From assembly GCA_029213065.1 (NCBI GenBank), contig JARGPH010000008.1, positions 1-64,000 on the forward strand: a DNA stretch of 64,000 nt, read 5' to 3'. The stretch's first letter is position 1. Every line of letters begins with the position of its first letter. This document shows, piece after piece, positions 1 to 8,461 of this stretch. The notes under the pieces were generated by a model. The model saw only the letters and a list, made by a program, of their open reading frames with translations. It was not told the origin of the DNA and searched no databases. Position numbers and translations under genes: made by a program. This stretch comes from Verrucomicrobiales bacterium. GTDB lineage: Bacteria; Verrucomicrobiota; Verrucomicrobiia; Verrucomicrobiales; DEV007.

Positions 1-23
1 AGGTTCAAATCCTGCTCCCGCAC
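1..23 (+). tRNA. 3' end of a tRNA, probably tRNA-His (partial)
   Basis: The first bases hold a T-loop (TTCAAAT) closed by G and C, the 3' half of the T-stem (CCTGC) and a 3' acceptor strand (TCCCGCA). The base after the acceptor is C. A C at discriminator position 73 is the hallmark of tRNA-His, so His is the likeliest identity, but the anticodon lies outside the window. No CCA is encoded. A strong terminator follows 14 bases later. Confidence 0.7.
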
Positions 24-36
24 TCTAACTTTAAAG

Positions 37-66
37 CCTCTAACTCAGTGAGTTAGGGGTTTTTTT
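37..66 (+). terminator. Rho-independent terminator after the tRNA
   Basis: A 10-bp stem (CCTCTAACTC paired with GAGTTAGGGG, with one T-G wobble) has a 3-base loop and is followed directly by a run of seven T. It sits just after the partial tRNA and should end that transcript. From here to 433 I see no gene, only the palindromic repeat at 280-368. Confidence 0.85.
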
Positions 67-279
67 GTTTGGTGGGAGGATGGCCCGATTTTAAGCGAAT
101 TGGATCCCTGAAATCCAATCAGCGGAGCTTTTTGCAAGATTCCGCTGCTTAGATGCCTCGTAGCGGAAGATGCCAGATTTTCCGCGCGGGCGATTAGTCA
201 AGTATCAGTCAAGTTATCAGTCCACGACATGGTGGAACCGGGGCGTTTCGAAACAGAGGGACGCTTCAAAGCCCAACCG

Positions 280-368
280 ATCCGCGTAAATTTAATTCCA
301 TCTGTGTGAGCGAAGCGAATTTGTGCTAGAAAACGAATGATGCGAATTTTGCACAGATGGACACGGAT
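280..368 (+). repeat. Palindromic intergenic repeat element, copy 1
   Basis: The element is bounded by inverted ends: ATCCGCGT and CCATCTGTG on the left, CACAGATGG and ACACGGAT on the right. It contains the blocks AGCGAAGCGAAT and GATGCGAATTTTGCACAGAT. A second copy lies in opposite orientation at 3895-3979. It carries no open frame of its own. The structure resembles a small non-autonomous palindromic element, and I do not recognise it as a named family. Confidence 0.6.
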
Positions 369-433
369 TTCTGATGATTGATACGGATCTTTTGAGATTG
401 CTCCACTGTGGAAGTGACTGAGTCAAGCCCGCC

Positions 434-2371
434 CTACAACCGCCCCTTATACTTCTTCGGATTCTTGATGTAGTCGAAGCCGTCGATCGCTTCACCGTCC
501 TTGTCGACGATGGTGAAGGTGCCTTTTGAGCCTTTGGCAAGCTCGGCGAAACTCTCTTTTCCCTCGGCGGTCTGCATCGCGATGCAGTTGATTTTGGGGC
601 GCCCGTGTCGCTTGCTGTTGCTCAGGATGGAGGAAACGTTGAGATCGCGGTCCTGACCGTCGGACATGAAAAAGATGACGTCGGGGGAGGGCTTCATGAG
701 GTGGGCGAGTTCGAGGGCGTTGTCCCAGTCTGTGCCGCTGAAGCGTTTTGAATCTTTCACGAACTTGATCGATTTGCGGGTCGCTGACGAGGTCGCTTTG
801 ATCCATTTCGGTGCGGGAAAAGTGGAGTCGGCTTTGGCGAGGGAATGGTCGAAGAGGCTCTTTGCTTTGAAGCTGTATTCACCGTCCGGGCTGAAGAAAT
901 CGGTGGGACCGAAGGGCGGTTTTCCTTTAACCGGTTTCACGCCCCAGCCCTTGTCGGCGAAGTAGGCACCTCCGGCAAAAAGCATCACGTGGTAGTCGAC
1001 GCCTCTGAGAGTCTTCAAGGTTTTCTCCAGTTCGTCGTCCCGCAATTTTACCTGGTGCGGCTGCATCGAAATGGAAGCGTCGAGAACGAAAAGGAAGCGT
1101 TGTCCGCTCGATTTGCTGCCGAAAAACATCGCGGAGGATCCGCCGCCGGTGCCGAAGGTCATGCTGGAGCCGAAGCCCATTCCGAGGGTGGAATCGCCCA
1201 TGCCCACTCCGGGGGAATCGAAGGTTTGCATGGTGACATCAGAGACGGCGGTGGTCGTCATGACATCCATCGCCATCGCCCCGGCGGTAAGCGCGGCCGG
1301 GGTGGGGACATTTTGTGGTTTTGTCATGACCTGGGTTTCAATCTCGTCGGCCTTCTCTTCCGGTGCCGAAGCGACGATTTGAGGAGGGGAGGGCCGCGGT
1401 GAGGCGGTCACTATGATCAGCATGAGAAGACAGATGATCGCCGTCGCGGCGAGTCCGGCGAGGACCGAATAAATCTTATTCCGGCGGTCCGCAACTGTGA
1501 GGGTGGACTCGTTCTCTTCGCGGTGACGCCGTATTGCCTCCTGCAGGTTGGCGATGAGGTGGCCGTCCTCGGTCGTGGAGGCTCCCACGAAAATCTCATC
1601 TTCATTGCGGGGGGCATGAAAGATTGTTTCGTCGGGAGCCTGGTAGTTGTAGGTCACCAGCTCGCTGTCCGGTTGTGGCTGGAGGCTCACATTGACGAGT
1701 TCTTCGCGGTAGTCGGCGTCCGGCGTGTGGATCGGCTCATAGCGGGTGACGTTTTCCTCGTATTGCAGGCCCGGTAGCGCAGGGAGGCTGGCCGGATCAA
1801 CGAGCGGGGCCGGCTGAAGGCCGAGTGCTTCCCGCAGGGTGATGACGGGATACTCTCCCGGTGCGGGGTAGTAGACCTCCTCCCGGGAGCGGGGCTGAGG
1901 ATGCGAAGCCGGTTGTGGCAGGGCGGGGGCGGTTTCCTCTGCTTCGTGCGCGGCCTCCGTAGGTTCTTCTTCCGTTTCGGCCGGGGAATCGTAGGCGGCT
2001 GCGAGTTCGGGATCGCTGAGCTGTCCGTTGAATGTCAGGGCGGAGAAGTAGTGGCGTTTTCCCTGCTCGTGGTCACCTATGCGATAGCATAATTTGGCCC
2101 GTTCGAGGTGGGCCGCTGCGTTGGCGGGGTCTTCGGCGAGGATGGCGTCGATGACCTCAAAGCCACTTGCCGGGTTGATCAGCCCGTAAGCCCGGCCCGC
2201 CATGACCCGGGAATCGATCTCTTCGGGCAGGATCGTGACCTGTTCGAGAACGGCAGAGGCCTCGTCGATTCGATCTTCGGCGATGAGGGCCTCAACGAGC
2301 GCCAGCCTGCATTGCCAGCTGTCGGGCGCGGCCTGAAGCGTCGCCGTGAGGGTTTCGATGATGGCTGACAT
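434..2371 (-). CDS. TPR and VWA-domain membrane protein
   Basis: This 645-residue protein has three parts. Residues 1 to about 140 look like tetratricopeptide helices (MSAIIETLTATLQAAPDSWQ onward). A long acidic, proline-rich linker leads to one membrane segment near residue 310 (AGLAATAIICLLMLIIVTA). After a glycine- and methionine-rich stretch, the C-terminal third is a von Willebrand factor A domain, with FLFVLDASISM supplying the metal-binding DxSxS motif and FFMSDGQDRD the second conserved loop. The topology suggests a cytoplasmic TPR half and a VWA domain on the far side of the membrane. VWA domains usually bind protein partners through a divalent metal, but the partner here is unknown. 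It is transcribed alone. Confidence 0.8.
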   Translation of the reverse strand: MSAIIETLTATLQAAPDSWQCRLALVEALIAEDRIDEASAVLEQVTILPEEIDSRVMAGRAYGLINPASGFEVIDAILAEDPANAAAHLERAKLCYRIGDHEQGKRHYFSALTFNGQLSDPELAAAYDSPAETEEEPTEAAHEAEETAPALPQPASHPQPRSREEVYYPAPGEYPVITLREALGLQPAPLVDPASLPALPGLQYEENVTRYEPIHTPDADYREELVNVSLQPQPDSELVTYNYQAPDETIFHAPRNEDEIFVGASTTEDGHLIANLQEAIRRHREENESTLTVADRRNKIYSVLAGLAATAIICLLMLIIVTASPRPSPPQIVASAPEEKADEIETQVMTKPQNVPTPAALTAGAMAMDVMTTTAVSDVTMQTFDSPGVGMGDSTLGMGFGSSMTFGTGGGSSAMFFGSKSSGQRFLFVLDASISMQPHQVKLRDDELEKTLKTLRGVDYHVMLFAGGAYFADKGWGVKPVKGKPPFGPTDFFSPDGEYSFKAKSLFDHSLAKADSTFPAPKWIKATSSATRKSIKFVKDSKRFSGTDWDNALELAHLMKPSPDVIFFMSDGQDRDLNVSSILSNSKRHGRPKINCIAMQTAEGKESFAELAKGSKGTFTIVDKDGEAIDGFDYIKNPKKYKGRL

Positions 2372-2461
2372 GCAGAGAAAGTAAGAAAGGGTAAGGAAAT
2401 CCCATCCGGTTCTGGATGGGTCCGGCGATTCTTAAGATTCTCAGGCGTCGTGTCAAGACGC

Positions 2462-2478
2462 GGGCTGAATTTCAGCCC
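2462..2478. repeat. CTGAA-core palindrome
   Basis: GGGCTGAA and TTCAGCCC form a perfect 8-bp palindrome around one base, three bases past the trhO stop codon. It shares its CTGAA core with the palindrome cluster at 41592-41791. There is no T-run, so it is not a classical terminator. Confidence 0.55.
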
Positions 2479-2481
2479 TGC

Positions 2482-3420
2482 TCAATCTGCCTGAGCCGGC
2501 TTCGCGGCTTCTTCACGGCAGGATTCTCCGCAGAAAAGGCCGTGTTCCTCGCGGCAGGAGGGGCAGACGAAAATCTGTTCGTTGCAGTCGGGCCATTTGC
2601 AGTTGCCGAAGTGAGGTTCCTCTTCTCCGCAGTAGCGGCAATGCGAGATGATCTTTCTCGTTTCGGTGTGGTTCACTTCCACCCCGACCCGCTGGTCAAA
2701 GACGTAGCAGAGCCCGTCGAAGTCACGGCCCTGAACTTCGGGATCCTTGCTGTATTTGACGATGCCTCCATCGAGCTGGTAGACGTCTTCGAAACCTTCG
2801 TTTCGGATTAGACCGGAAAGTTTTTCGCAGCGGATTCCACCGGTGCAGTAGGTGAGGATCTTTTTGCCCTTCAGTTCCTCCGCGTTCTTTTTGAGCCAGT
2901 CGGGGAATTCACGGAAGTTGCCGATATCGGGGCAGACTGCATCTTTGAAATGCCCGAGGGCGGCTTCGTAATCGTTCCGGCCGTCGATGATGATGACGTC
3001 ATCTTCCTGCATCGCCTCATAGAATTCACGGGGCGAAAGGCGCTCTCCGGTCGTCTCGTTCGGGTTGATGTCGGATTCGTCTTCGAGTCCGAGGCTGACG
3101 ATTTCGGTTCGAAGTTTGATCGAAAGTTTCGGGAAAACGTGATCGTCGGAGGGATCGATTTTAAATTCCATCTCCGAGGTGAGAGGGGACGCCTTCATCT
3201 CTTCGATGTAGCGGTTGGTCTCCTCTGTCGCTCCCGAAACAGTGCCGTTGATGCCTTCCTTTCCGATGATGATTCGCCCCCTGAGGTTGAGATTTTCGCA
3301 GAGTTCCCGGTGCGACTTCACGTAGGCCGCGGGATCTTCGATTGGCACATAGCGGTAGTAGAGCAGGACCTGAAAAGGCGCTGCGACCGTTGCCGACTGG
3401 ATGGTGGATTCTGTATTCAC
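2482..3420 (-). CDS. trhO: tRNA uridine(34) hydroxylase, rhodanese family
   Basis: This family (TrhO, formerly YceA) hydroxylates uridine 34 of certain tRNAs to 5-hydroxyuridine, the first step to the wobble modifications mo5U and cmo5U. The 312-residue protein has the family's N-terminal acylphosphatase-like part (LLYYRYVPIEDP, GKEGINGTVSG). A rhodanese domain follows, with the catalytic loop CTGGIRCEK near residue 190. The C-terminal tail carries several CxxC pairs (CRYCGEE, CPSCREEHG) that probably bind zinc. Length is normal for the family. The start is a GTG. The gene stands alone between two intergenic regions. Confidence 0.93.
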   Translation of the reverse strand: MNTESTIQSATVAAPFQVLLYYRYVPIEDPAAYVKSHRELCENLNLRGRIIIGKEGINGTVSGATEETNRYIEEMKASPLTSEMEFKIDPSDDHVFPKLSIKLRTEIVSLGLEDESDINPNETTGERLSPREFYEAMQEDDVIIIDGRNDYEAALGHFKDAVCPDIGNFREFPDWLKKNAEELKGKKILTYCTGGIRCEKLSGLIRNEGFEDVYQLDGGIVKYSKDPEVQGRDFDGLCYVFDQRVGVEVNHTETRKIISHCRYCGEEEPHFGNCKWPDCNEQIFVCPSCREEHGLFCGESCREEAAKPAQAD

Positions 3421-3576
3421 GACAATTGGAATCTACGGATTTTCGGAGATCTCTCAAGTGCTTCGAATCGACAAAGGATCTGAAATTTTCTCAGAACGTA
3501 ATATTAAAAATGAGAATTCTTTCAAAAATGACAATAATTTCTGGACGAAAGGAGGTTTTCTGCTCTAATTCACTTC

Positions 3577-3783
3577 GTGAGCACGCTTGGATCCAGTCCC
3601 AGAGAGAGAGCCATCAGTCGTATCTGTTTTTACGCGCTGGTGGCTGCGATCATGTGGACGGGGAACCTGATGCGCCCTGATTTCGAGGCGATTCGCGCGG
3701 AAAAGCTGGTCGCGCAGGGAGTCGCTCAACCGATGATCGGAGTTCCGGTCCCGAACGGGGTTACCTTTCGCCGCGTGAACTGA
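3577..3783 (+). CDS. Small single-span membrane protein, hypothetical
   Basis: A 68-residue frame begins with GTG and has one hydrophobic helix (ICFYALVAAIMW) followed by a short polar tail. A strong AGGAGG lies at 3550-3555, 21 bases before the GTG, which is too far for an ideal site, so the true start is uncertain. I do not recognise the protein. It is the only plausible gene in the 600-base space between trhO and nagA, and it could be a chance frame. Confidence 0.35.
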   Translation: MSTLGSSPRERAISRICFYALVAAIMWTGNLMRPDFEAIRAEKLVAQGVAQPMIGVPVPNGVTFRRVN

Positions 3784-3894
3784 GTTACCTTCGTTTTAAG
3801 AAGATGACTCGAGGAGAGGTGTTTCTTAGAAGCGACCTTGGCTGGCGATGCCCTGACGAATCAGGCGATTGGTTTAAATTGCCTGAAATCGGTG

Positions 3895-3979
3895 ATCAAT
3901 CTGTGCAAAACTCGCATCAGGTGAGTGGTTGAGCACCGATTCGCTTCGCTTTCACAGATGGAATCGGATTGACACGGAT
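3895..3979 (-). repeat. Palindromic intergenic repeat element, copy 2 (inverted)
   Basis: Read on the minus strand, this stretch matches the element at 280-368. It has ATCCGTGT and CCATCTGTG at one end, then AGCGAAGCGAAT, then GATGCGAGTTTTGCACAGAT. The inner 10-15 bases are the most variable. Between the small frame ending at 3783 and this element I see no other feature. Confidence 0.6.
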
Positions 3980-4021
3980 ATGATGGGCTTTGAACCCACT
4001 ATAAAGAGGTGGCGCTTCTCT

Positions 4022-5173
4022 TTACGCGGAATAGCGCTGCTCACCGCCCACGTAAGTCGCAATGACCTCGAGTTTGGGAGTCAACAGGGTCAGGTCGGCG
4101 AGTAAACCCTCTTTGATCATGCCCCGGTCGCGAATCCCCAGTGAATGGGCCTGGTTCGCGGCACAGGTTTTCGAAAGTTCGTTCAATGTCAGTTTCGTGA
4201 TGCGGCTGACATGACGAAGCGCTTCGTCGAAGGTCACGACGGAGCCCGCGAGGTTGCCTTCAGGAATGCGGGCTTCACCGTTTTTAACAATGATCTCGGT
4301 GTCGTGAAGTGGGTAGACTCCGTCGCCGAGATGGGAGGCGGCGATGGAGTCGGTGATGAGCATCAACTGATCGCAGCTGCGGTGCTTGAATGCGATTTTG
4401 ATCATCTCAGGATTCAGGTGGATCGTGTCGCAGATGATTTCGATCATGACTTTGTCATCGAGCAGTCCCGCCCCCACTAGACCGACTTCGCGATGGTGGA
4501 GGCCTGACATTTGATTGCAGTAATGCGTGAGGTGTTTGAGGCCCGCTTCCCGGGCGGTGCGGTATTCGTCGTAGGTGGCCGCGCTGTGAGCTGCTGAGGT
4601 GATGATTCCCATGCTCCGCATTTCGCGGACGAAGGAAACGGCGCCCTCCAGCTCGACGGCGAGTGAGACGATTCCGACGGGGCAGATCTCGTTGATTTTC
4701 CGAATCTCCTCAACGCTGGGAAGACGCATTTCTTTCGGGTTCTGCGCTCCGGCTTGTGAGGGATTGAGAAACGGCCCCTCGACATGCAAAAGGGGCGCAC
4801 GGGCAAATCGCTGATTTTCGCGATACTCGGCAGCGGCTTTTGCCATTGCGATGGTTTCCTCTGGCGAAGCGGTCCAGGTCGTCGGCAGGAACGTGGTGAC
4901 CCCTTCTGCGAGTTTCGCTTCGGCGATGGTTTCGACGGCCTCGAGGGTTGCGTTGGAGAGGTCAAATCCATTGGCACCGTGGGTGTGGATATCGATGAAG
5001 CCGGGCATGGCCTGCACTTCGCCGCCGCCGTCAAAAATCACCTCGCTACCCTTGGGCGGGTCGTGTCCTTCGTGGATCTGCTCGATGCAATTGTCGTCTC
5101 CGAGTTCGATCGATACGGGGCGAATATGCGCGTTGGGGGACACGAGGAGAACGTCATTGATGACTCTGGCCAT
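4022..5173 (-). CDS. nagA: N-acetylglucosamine-6-phosphate deacetylase
   Basis: NagA removes the acetyl group from N-acetylglucosamine 6-phosphate in the cytoplasm, feeding amino-sugar breakdown and cell-wall recycling. The 383-residue protein carries the family marks in order: the metal motif GFIDIHTHGANG, HVEGPFLN with the metal-binding glutamate, AAHSAA, HLTHYCNQMSGLHHR, and ITDSI with the catalytic aspartate. The length is typical. It is divergent from tag, with 41 bases between the two starts. No nagB or transporter is present nearby. Confidence 0.93.
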   Translation of the reverse strand: MARVINDVLLVSPNAHIRPVSIELGDDNCIEQIHEGHDPPKGSEVIFDGGGEVQAMPGFIDIHTHGANGFDLSNATLEAVETIAEAKLAEGVTTFLPTTWTASPEETIAMAKAAAEYRENQRFARAPLLHVEGPFLNPSQAGAQNPKEMRLPSVEEIRKINEICPVGIVSLAVELEGAVSFVREMRSMGIITSAAHSAATYDEYRTAREAGLKHLTHYCNQMSGLHHREVGLVGAGLLDDKVMIEIICDTIHLNPEMIKIAFKHRSCDQLMLITDSIAASHLGDGVYPLHDTEIIVKNGEARIPEGNLAGSVVTFDEALRHVSRITKLTLNELSKTCAANQAHSLGIRDRGMIKEGLLADLTLLTPKLEVIATYVGGEQRYSA

Positions 5174-5214
5174 AGGGAATGATAGGATGACTTCTCCAAT
5201 TGGAAACCTATTTC

Positions 5215-5865
5215 ATGAGTGATCAGAAAAACGAAAATCTAAAGGCGGGTGAGGATGGCCGCTTGCGTTGCTGGTGGGGCGCGGGGGATGCTGAGTATTG
5301 CCGTTATCACGATGAGGAATGGGGAAGGCCCGTGGTCGACGATCAGCGGCTCTTTGAGAAAATCTGCCTGGAGGGGTTTCAGTCAGGGCTTTCGTGGCTC
5401 ACGATTCTGAGAAAGCGGGAGAATTTCCGAAAGGCGTTTAATCATTTTGATTTCCGTGCCATTGCGAAGTTTGACGATTCGAAAGTGGTGCCGCGGCTTC
5501 TCGAGGATGCGGGCATAATCCGTCATCGCGGTAAGATCGAGGCGACGCTGAACAACGCGCGTCGGGCCGTCGAAATGGTTGGGGAATTTGGTTCTCTTTC
5601 CGCATATTTCTGGTCGTGGGAACCGGCCGGAAGGGAGCCGCACGTTGGGAAAGGTGAGTATGATCATCCGATTCCCAGTGTCACCGATACCTCCCTCGCT
5701 TTGAGCAAAGATCTGAAAAAGCGGGGTTGGAAATTCTTCGGCCCGACGACGGCGTATGCCTTCATGCAGGCGATGGGAATGGTCAATGATCACCTTGAAG
5801 GGTGCGTTATTCACAAAGAGTCGGAGGCCTTGAGAGCGAAGCTGGTTCGCCCTTCGAAAAAGTGA
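5215..5865 (+). CDS. tag: DNA-3-methyladenine glycosylase I
   Basis: Tag excises 3-methyladenine from alkylated DNA and so starts base-excision repair. The protein has the four zinc ligands known from the E. coli enzyme: Cys in RCWWG, His in YHDEEWG, and His and Cys in NDHLEGC near the C-terminus. The core motif FQSGLSWLTILRKRE is intact. I prefer the ATG at 5215 over an in-frame TTG at 5200. With this start the protein has about 216 residues, slightly longer than E. coli Tag because of an extended N-terminus. A short terminator follows. Confidence 0.93.
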   Translation: MSDQKNENLKAGEDGRLRCWWGAGDAEYCRYHDEEWGRPVVDDQRLFEKICLEGFQSGLSWLTILRKRENFRKAFNHFDFRAIAKFDDSKVVPRLLEDAGIIRHRGKIEATLNNARRAVEMVGEFGSLSAYFWSWEPAGREPHVGKGEYDHPIPSVTDTSLALSKDLKKRGWKFFGPTTAYAFMQAMGMVNDHLEGCVIHKESEALRAKLVRPSKK

Positions 5866-5903
5866 TCCGGTGAAATATCGGTTCTGCCGGAGATTGATTC
5901 TTG

Positions 5904-5921
5904 ACCGGTTGACCGGTTTTT
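5904..5921 (+). terminator. Short terminator after tag
   Basis: ACCGG and CCGGT form a 5-bp stem with the loop TTGA, followed by a run of five T. It lies 39 bases after the tag stop codon. The stem is short but the arrangement fits an intrinsic terminator. Confidence 0.5.
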
Positions 5922-5989
5922 CATAACATTTTCCCCTGCCAGAGCAGGAATCTGCATTGGCGTATCCACTCTGAAAATTTCCTCTATAT

Positions 5990-6838
5990 ATGAAACACTC
6001 TTCTTTTAAACGGCAACTGAACAAGGGCCTCACCATGATTGAGATCCTCGTGGTGATTGCTATTCTGGGCATCCTTATCGGGATTCTCGTTCCCAGCCTG
6101 GGGAAAGCGAAAGAAGTTGCTGAAGCGGTTAAGAATACCTACAACCTCAAGCAAATCGCGGTGGCGACGATCAACTGGGCTGCTGACAACGGCAGTAAGT
6201 TGCCTTCTCCTCAGTATCCCGGTGGGATGGAAGCTCCGAAAGGGATTCCTGAAGAGGACTTTTTCCCCCCTTACTATAATGTCGGTGAGACAGGGCTTTG
6301 GCTGGACGGGGTTATCTTCGCTGAAATGTATCTGAAGGAGGCCAATGTCAGGGAGAACGAAGAGGAGGACCCAAGCGGCGCAACGGATGTTGAAGAAACC
6401 ACGGGTGGCTACACGTTTGATGAAAATGGTTCCCATCTGAAAGGAACCCTTTTCGAGAATACGATGTCTGTGAAAAAGGATCCGGGCGAGGAAGACTGGC
6501 ACAAACACAGCTATGCGATGAACGCCAGTCTCCAGTATGACCGTATTTATGATTCGGTAAATACTTCTGACCCCTATTTGACGGAGAAAACGCTGTCGAA
6601 TTTGGTCTTTGCCCCAAATGCGATGCTGTATATCGATTGCATCGAGACGAACGTGATTCGTTTTGAAGAGAGAGAGTCTGTGATTGAGACCAGCGAGGAG
6701 CGCTGGGATGGAGGCAAGCTGATCGCTGCATTTATCGACGGTCATGCTGAGCGACTTTCTCAGGATGATGTTCCGAGTGAAGATCCTTCCAGTGATCTCA
6801 AATCGAGCCGCTTCTGGCGCGGGGTGAATCCTGACTGA
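5990..6838 (+). CDS. Type II pseudopilin-like protein (DUF1559 type)
   Basis: The N-terminus carries a type IV prepilin signal: a short basic leader ending in KG, then LTMIEILVVIAILGILIGI, with the conserved Glu at position +5 of the mature protein. Prepilin peptidase would cut after the Gly and methylate the new N-terminus. The globular part (residues 45-282) ends with FIDGHAERL, the H-and-DG type motif common in the many pseudopilin-like proteins of Verrucomicrobia and Planctomycetes. It is predicted to sit in the inner membrane and assemble into a type II secretion-like pseudopilus. No other secretion genes lie beside it. A GCTCCGG/CCGGAGC hairpin at 6864-6884 follows without a T-run. Confidence 0.82.
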   Translation: MKHSSFKRQLNKGLTMIEILVVIAILGILIGILVPSLGKAKEVAEAVKNTYNLKQIAVATINWAADNGSKLPSPQYPGGMEAPKGIPEEDFFPPYYNVGETGLWLDGVIFAEMYLKEANVRENEEEDPSGATDVEETTGGYTFDENGSHLKGTLFENTMSVKKDPGEEDWHKHSYAMNASLQYDRIYDSVNTSDPYLTEKTLSNLVFAPNAMLYIDCIETNVIRFEERESVIETSEERWDGGKLIAAFIDGHAERLSQDDVPSEDPSSDLKSSRFWRGVNPD

Positions 6839-6889
6839 GGCTACAGAGGCCTGGTTGAGGCAGGCTCCGGGTGCTTTCCGGAGCGTTGA

Positions 6890-7516
6890 TCAGCTCTCAT
6901 CCGGCGCATTGGCCTTGTCGTAGGCCTTTTTCACCAGCTCCCGGGCTTTGCTGACCGCGAAGGTGCATGCCTCTGTGCAAACAGGTGGAATGAAGCGCTT
7001 GTGGGGTTTGATCCGGCTCACCGCGCACTGGTCGTCAATCGGCCAGGCGATTTTTCTGATGCAGCCCGGGGAACAGACTTCCCGCATGATTTCGTTCGCC
7101 ATCTGATCGTTAATCGTTCCCGCAAATCGGTACATCCCGGTCTGCCGGTCGAGAGTGGTTCGCAGTGAGACCGGGTCGAGTTTTCCGGCATCGTAGGCCA
7201 CCCAGGTAGCAAAGAGTCCGGGGTAAATGGCGTCGAGTCGCTTGATGAATTCAGCAGGTTCATCGCATTCGGTAACCCACCCGCATTTCAAGGTCGGCGC
7301 GGTTTTGAGCGGGCGATATTCGTTGTTCGCGTCGAATTTAGCCATCTCGCGGAGTTCGGCGAGCGACTCAAGTTTTTCCAGCCTCTCCATCGAATCCCGA
7401 TTGCGGGAATGGACCGCGCGAAAGGAGCCTTCAGGGGATCGGCTCAGTTGCAATTCACCCAGTCGCAAGGTGGAATCAGGGGGCAGTAGATTTTCGAGCG
7501 CGTCTGCGAGAGTCAT
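6890..7516 (-). CDS. DR2241-like protein with iron-sulfur-type cysteines
   Basis: This 208-residue protein overlaps the upstream CbiX-like gene by four bases (ATGA), so the two are translationally coupled. It has two C-x3-C pairs near the C-terminus (CSPGC and CTEAC) plus a further Cys in IDDQC, a pattern fit for a 4Fe-4S cluster. From memory, Deinococcus DR2241 joins a CbiX domain to a stabilising domain and a 4Fe-4S domain in one chain. Here the same parts appear as two adjacent genes. The likely role is tetrapyrrole or metal-chelation metabolism together with its partner. The family assignment is by recall, not by search. Confidence 0.6.
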   Translation of the reverse strand: MTLADALENLLPPDSTLRLGELQLSRSPEGSFRAVHSRNRDSMERLEKLESLAELREMAKFDANNEYRPLKTAPTLKCGWVTECDEPAEFIKRLDAIYPGLFATWVAYDAGKLDPVSLRTTLDRQTGMYRFAGTINDQMANEIMREVCSPGCIRKIAWPIDDQCAVSRIKPHKRFIPPVCTEACTFAVSKARELVKKAYDKANAPDES

Positions 7517-8328
7517 GATCGATAATGTTCGTCAAAGTATGCGACTTGATCAACGATTACTTCAGCGAGTGAGGGGTCGGTGCCTATCGCGGAGCTGTAG
7601 TAAAGGGTCCGGCCCTCGATGGCGTAGGGATTCTGCCTGAAAATGTCGCGCTGACTGGCGGCTTCGGTCGGCTCGGATTCGATCCCGAGAAGCACGGGGA
7701 TATCCTGGTAGCTGTGGAGCGCGTCGGCGATGAAAAAGGGAACCACGATGACGATGGGGGAATCGGTCAGGGTTTTCCAATCGGCGATAAAAGGGGCTTC
7801 CTCCATGTAGGCGTCAATGACATCGCCGAAGGGCTCGCCTGACTCCTTGATCGCCGCGACCTGATCCTTGATCGCCTCTACTGACTTTTTGTTCAGATTG
7901 GTGCCGTGGCCGACGATGATCAAGGTTGTCGCGGAAAGTTCTACGCCCGGATCGAGAATCTCTTTGGCCCGCTTGATGAGAAGGTCGGTCATTTTGCTGT
8001 GAATCCCGACGGGGTCGCAATAGTGAATCTGTTTGCCTTTTCGCTCGCAGTTGTGGCCTTCGATTTCCAGCTCTCTCGGGAGGACTTCGCGGGTGAAATA
8101 GCCTTCGCTGATGAAGTTGGGAACGATGTAGACCTCGTCTTCTTCGATCATGGGCCAGATCTGGCGAAAGCTGGGCTCCTCTTTCCAGAACGCGCAGTGA
8201 ACGCTGCCGAACTGGCCCGTCGCGGCAATTTTGTCGGCGTGTTCCCACGAGGGGTGTGATGAATCCGGATTCTCGGTCGATCCGTGACCGAGGATGAGAA
8301 GTGCGCTGTCGGGTTTTGAGATAGGCAT
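7513..8328 (-). CDS. CbiX-like sirohydrochlorin chelatase family protein
   Basis: CbiX/SirB chelatases insert cobalt or iron into sirohydrochlorin on the way to cobalamin or sirohaem. The protein has two CbiX-like halves, with LLILGHGSTEN at the start of the first and IIVGHGTNLNKKS at the start of the second. The His in each GHG is the usual metal-binding and catalytic residue. I chose the ATG at 8328 because homology begins at PISKPDSALLILGHG. An upstream in-frame ATG at 8385 would add 19 residues with no family character. It forms a two-gene operon with the downstream DR2241-like gene. I see no other cobalamin genes. Confidence 0.75.
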   Translation of the reverse strand: MPISKPDSALLILGHGSTENPDSSHPSWEHADKIAATGQFGSVHCAFWKEEPSFRQIWPMIEEDEVYIVPNFISEGYFTREVLPRELEIEGHNCERKGKQIHYCDPVGIHSKMTDLLIKRAKEILDPGVELSATTLIIVGHGTNLNKKSVEAIKDQVAAIKESGEPFGDVIDAYMEEAPFIADWKTLTDSPIVIVVPFFIADALHSYQDIPVLLGIESEPTEAASQRDIFRQNPYAIEGRTLYYSSAIGTDPSLAEVIVDQVAYFDEHYRS

Positions 8329-8394
8329 TGTCAGGAATACGGGCGGTTTCGCAAAAGGGACGCTGAAATAATGGGCTCCGTCCACTATTTTAGA

Positions 8395-8425
8395 TTGCTT
8401 AATTATTATAATTTCCTAATATAAT
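8395..8425 (+). promoter_or_regulatory. AT-rich promoter candidate
   Basis: TTGCTT at 8395-8400 and TATAAT at 8420-8425 are 19 bases apart, upstream of the gene at 8462. A second TATAAT at 8407-8412 and its reverse complement at 8405-8410 make this patch unusually AT-rich for the window, so it may serve both divergent genes. It is a sequence match only. Confidence 0.4.
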
Positions 8426-8461
8426 AAAAGCGGAGCGCAGTAGTTCAACTTTTCCCACTAA

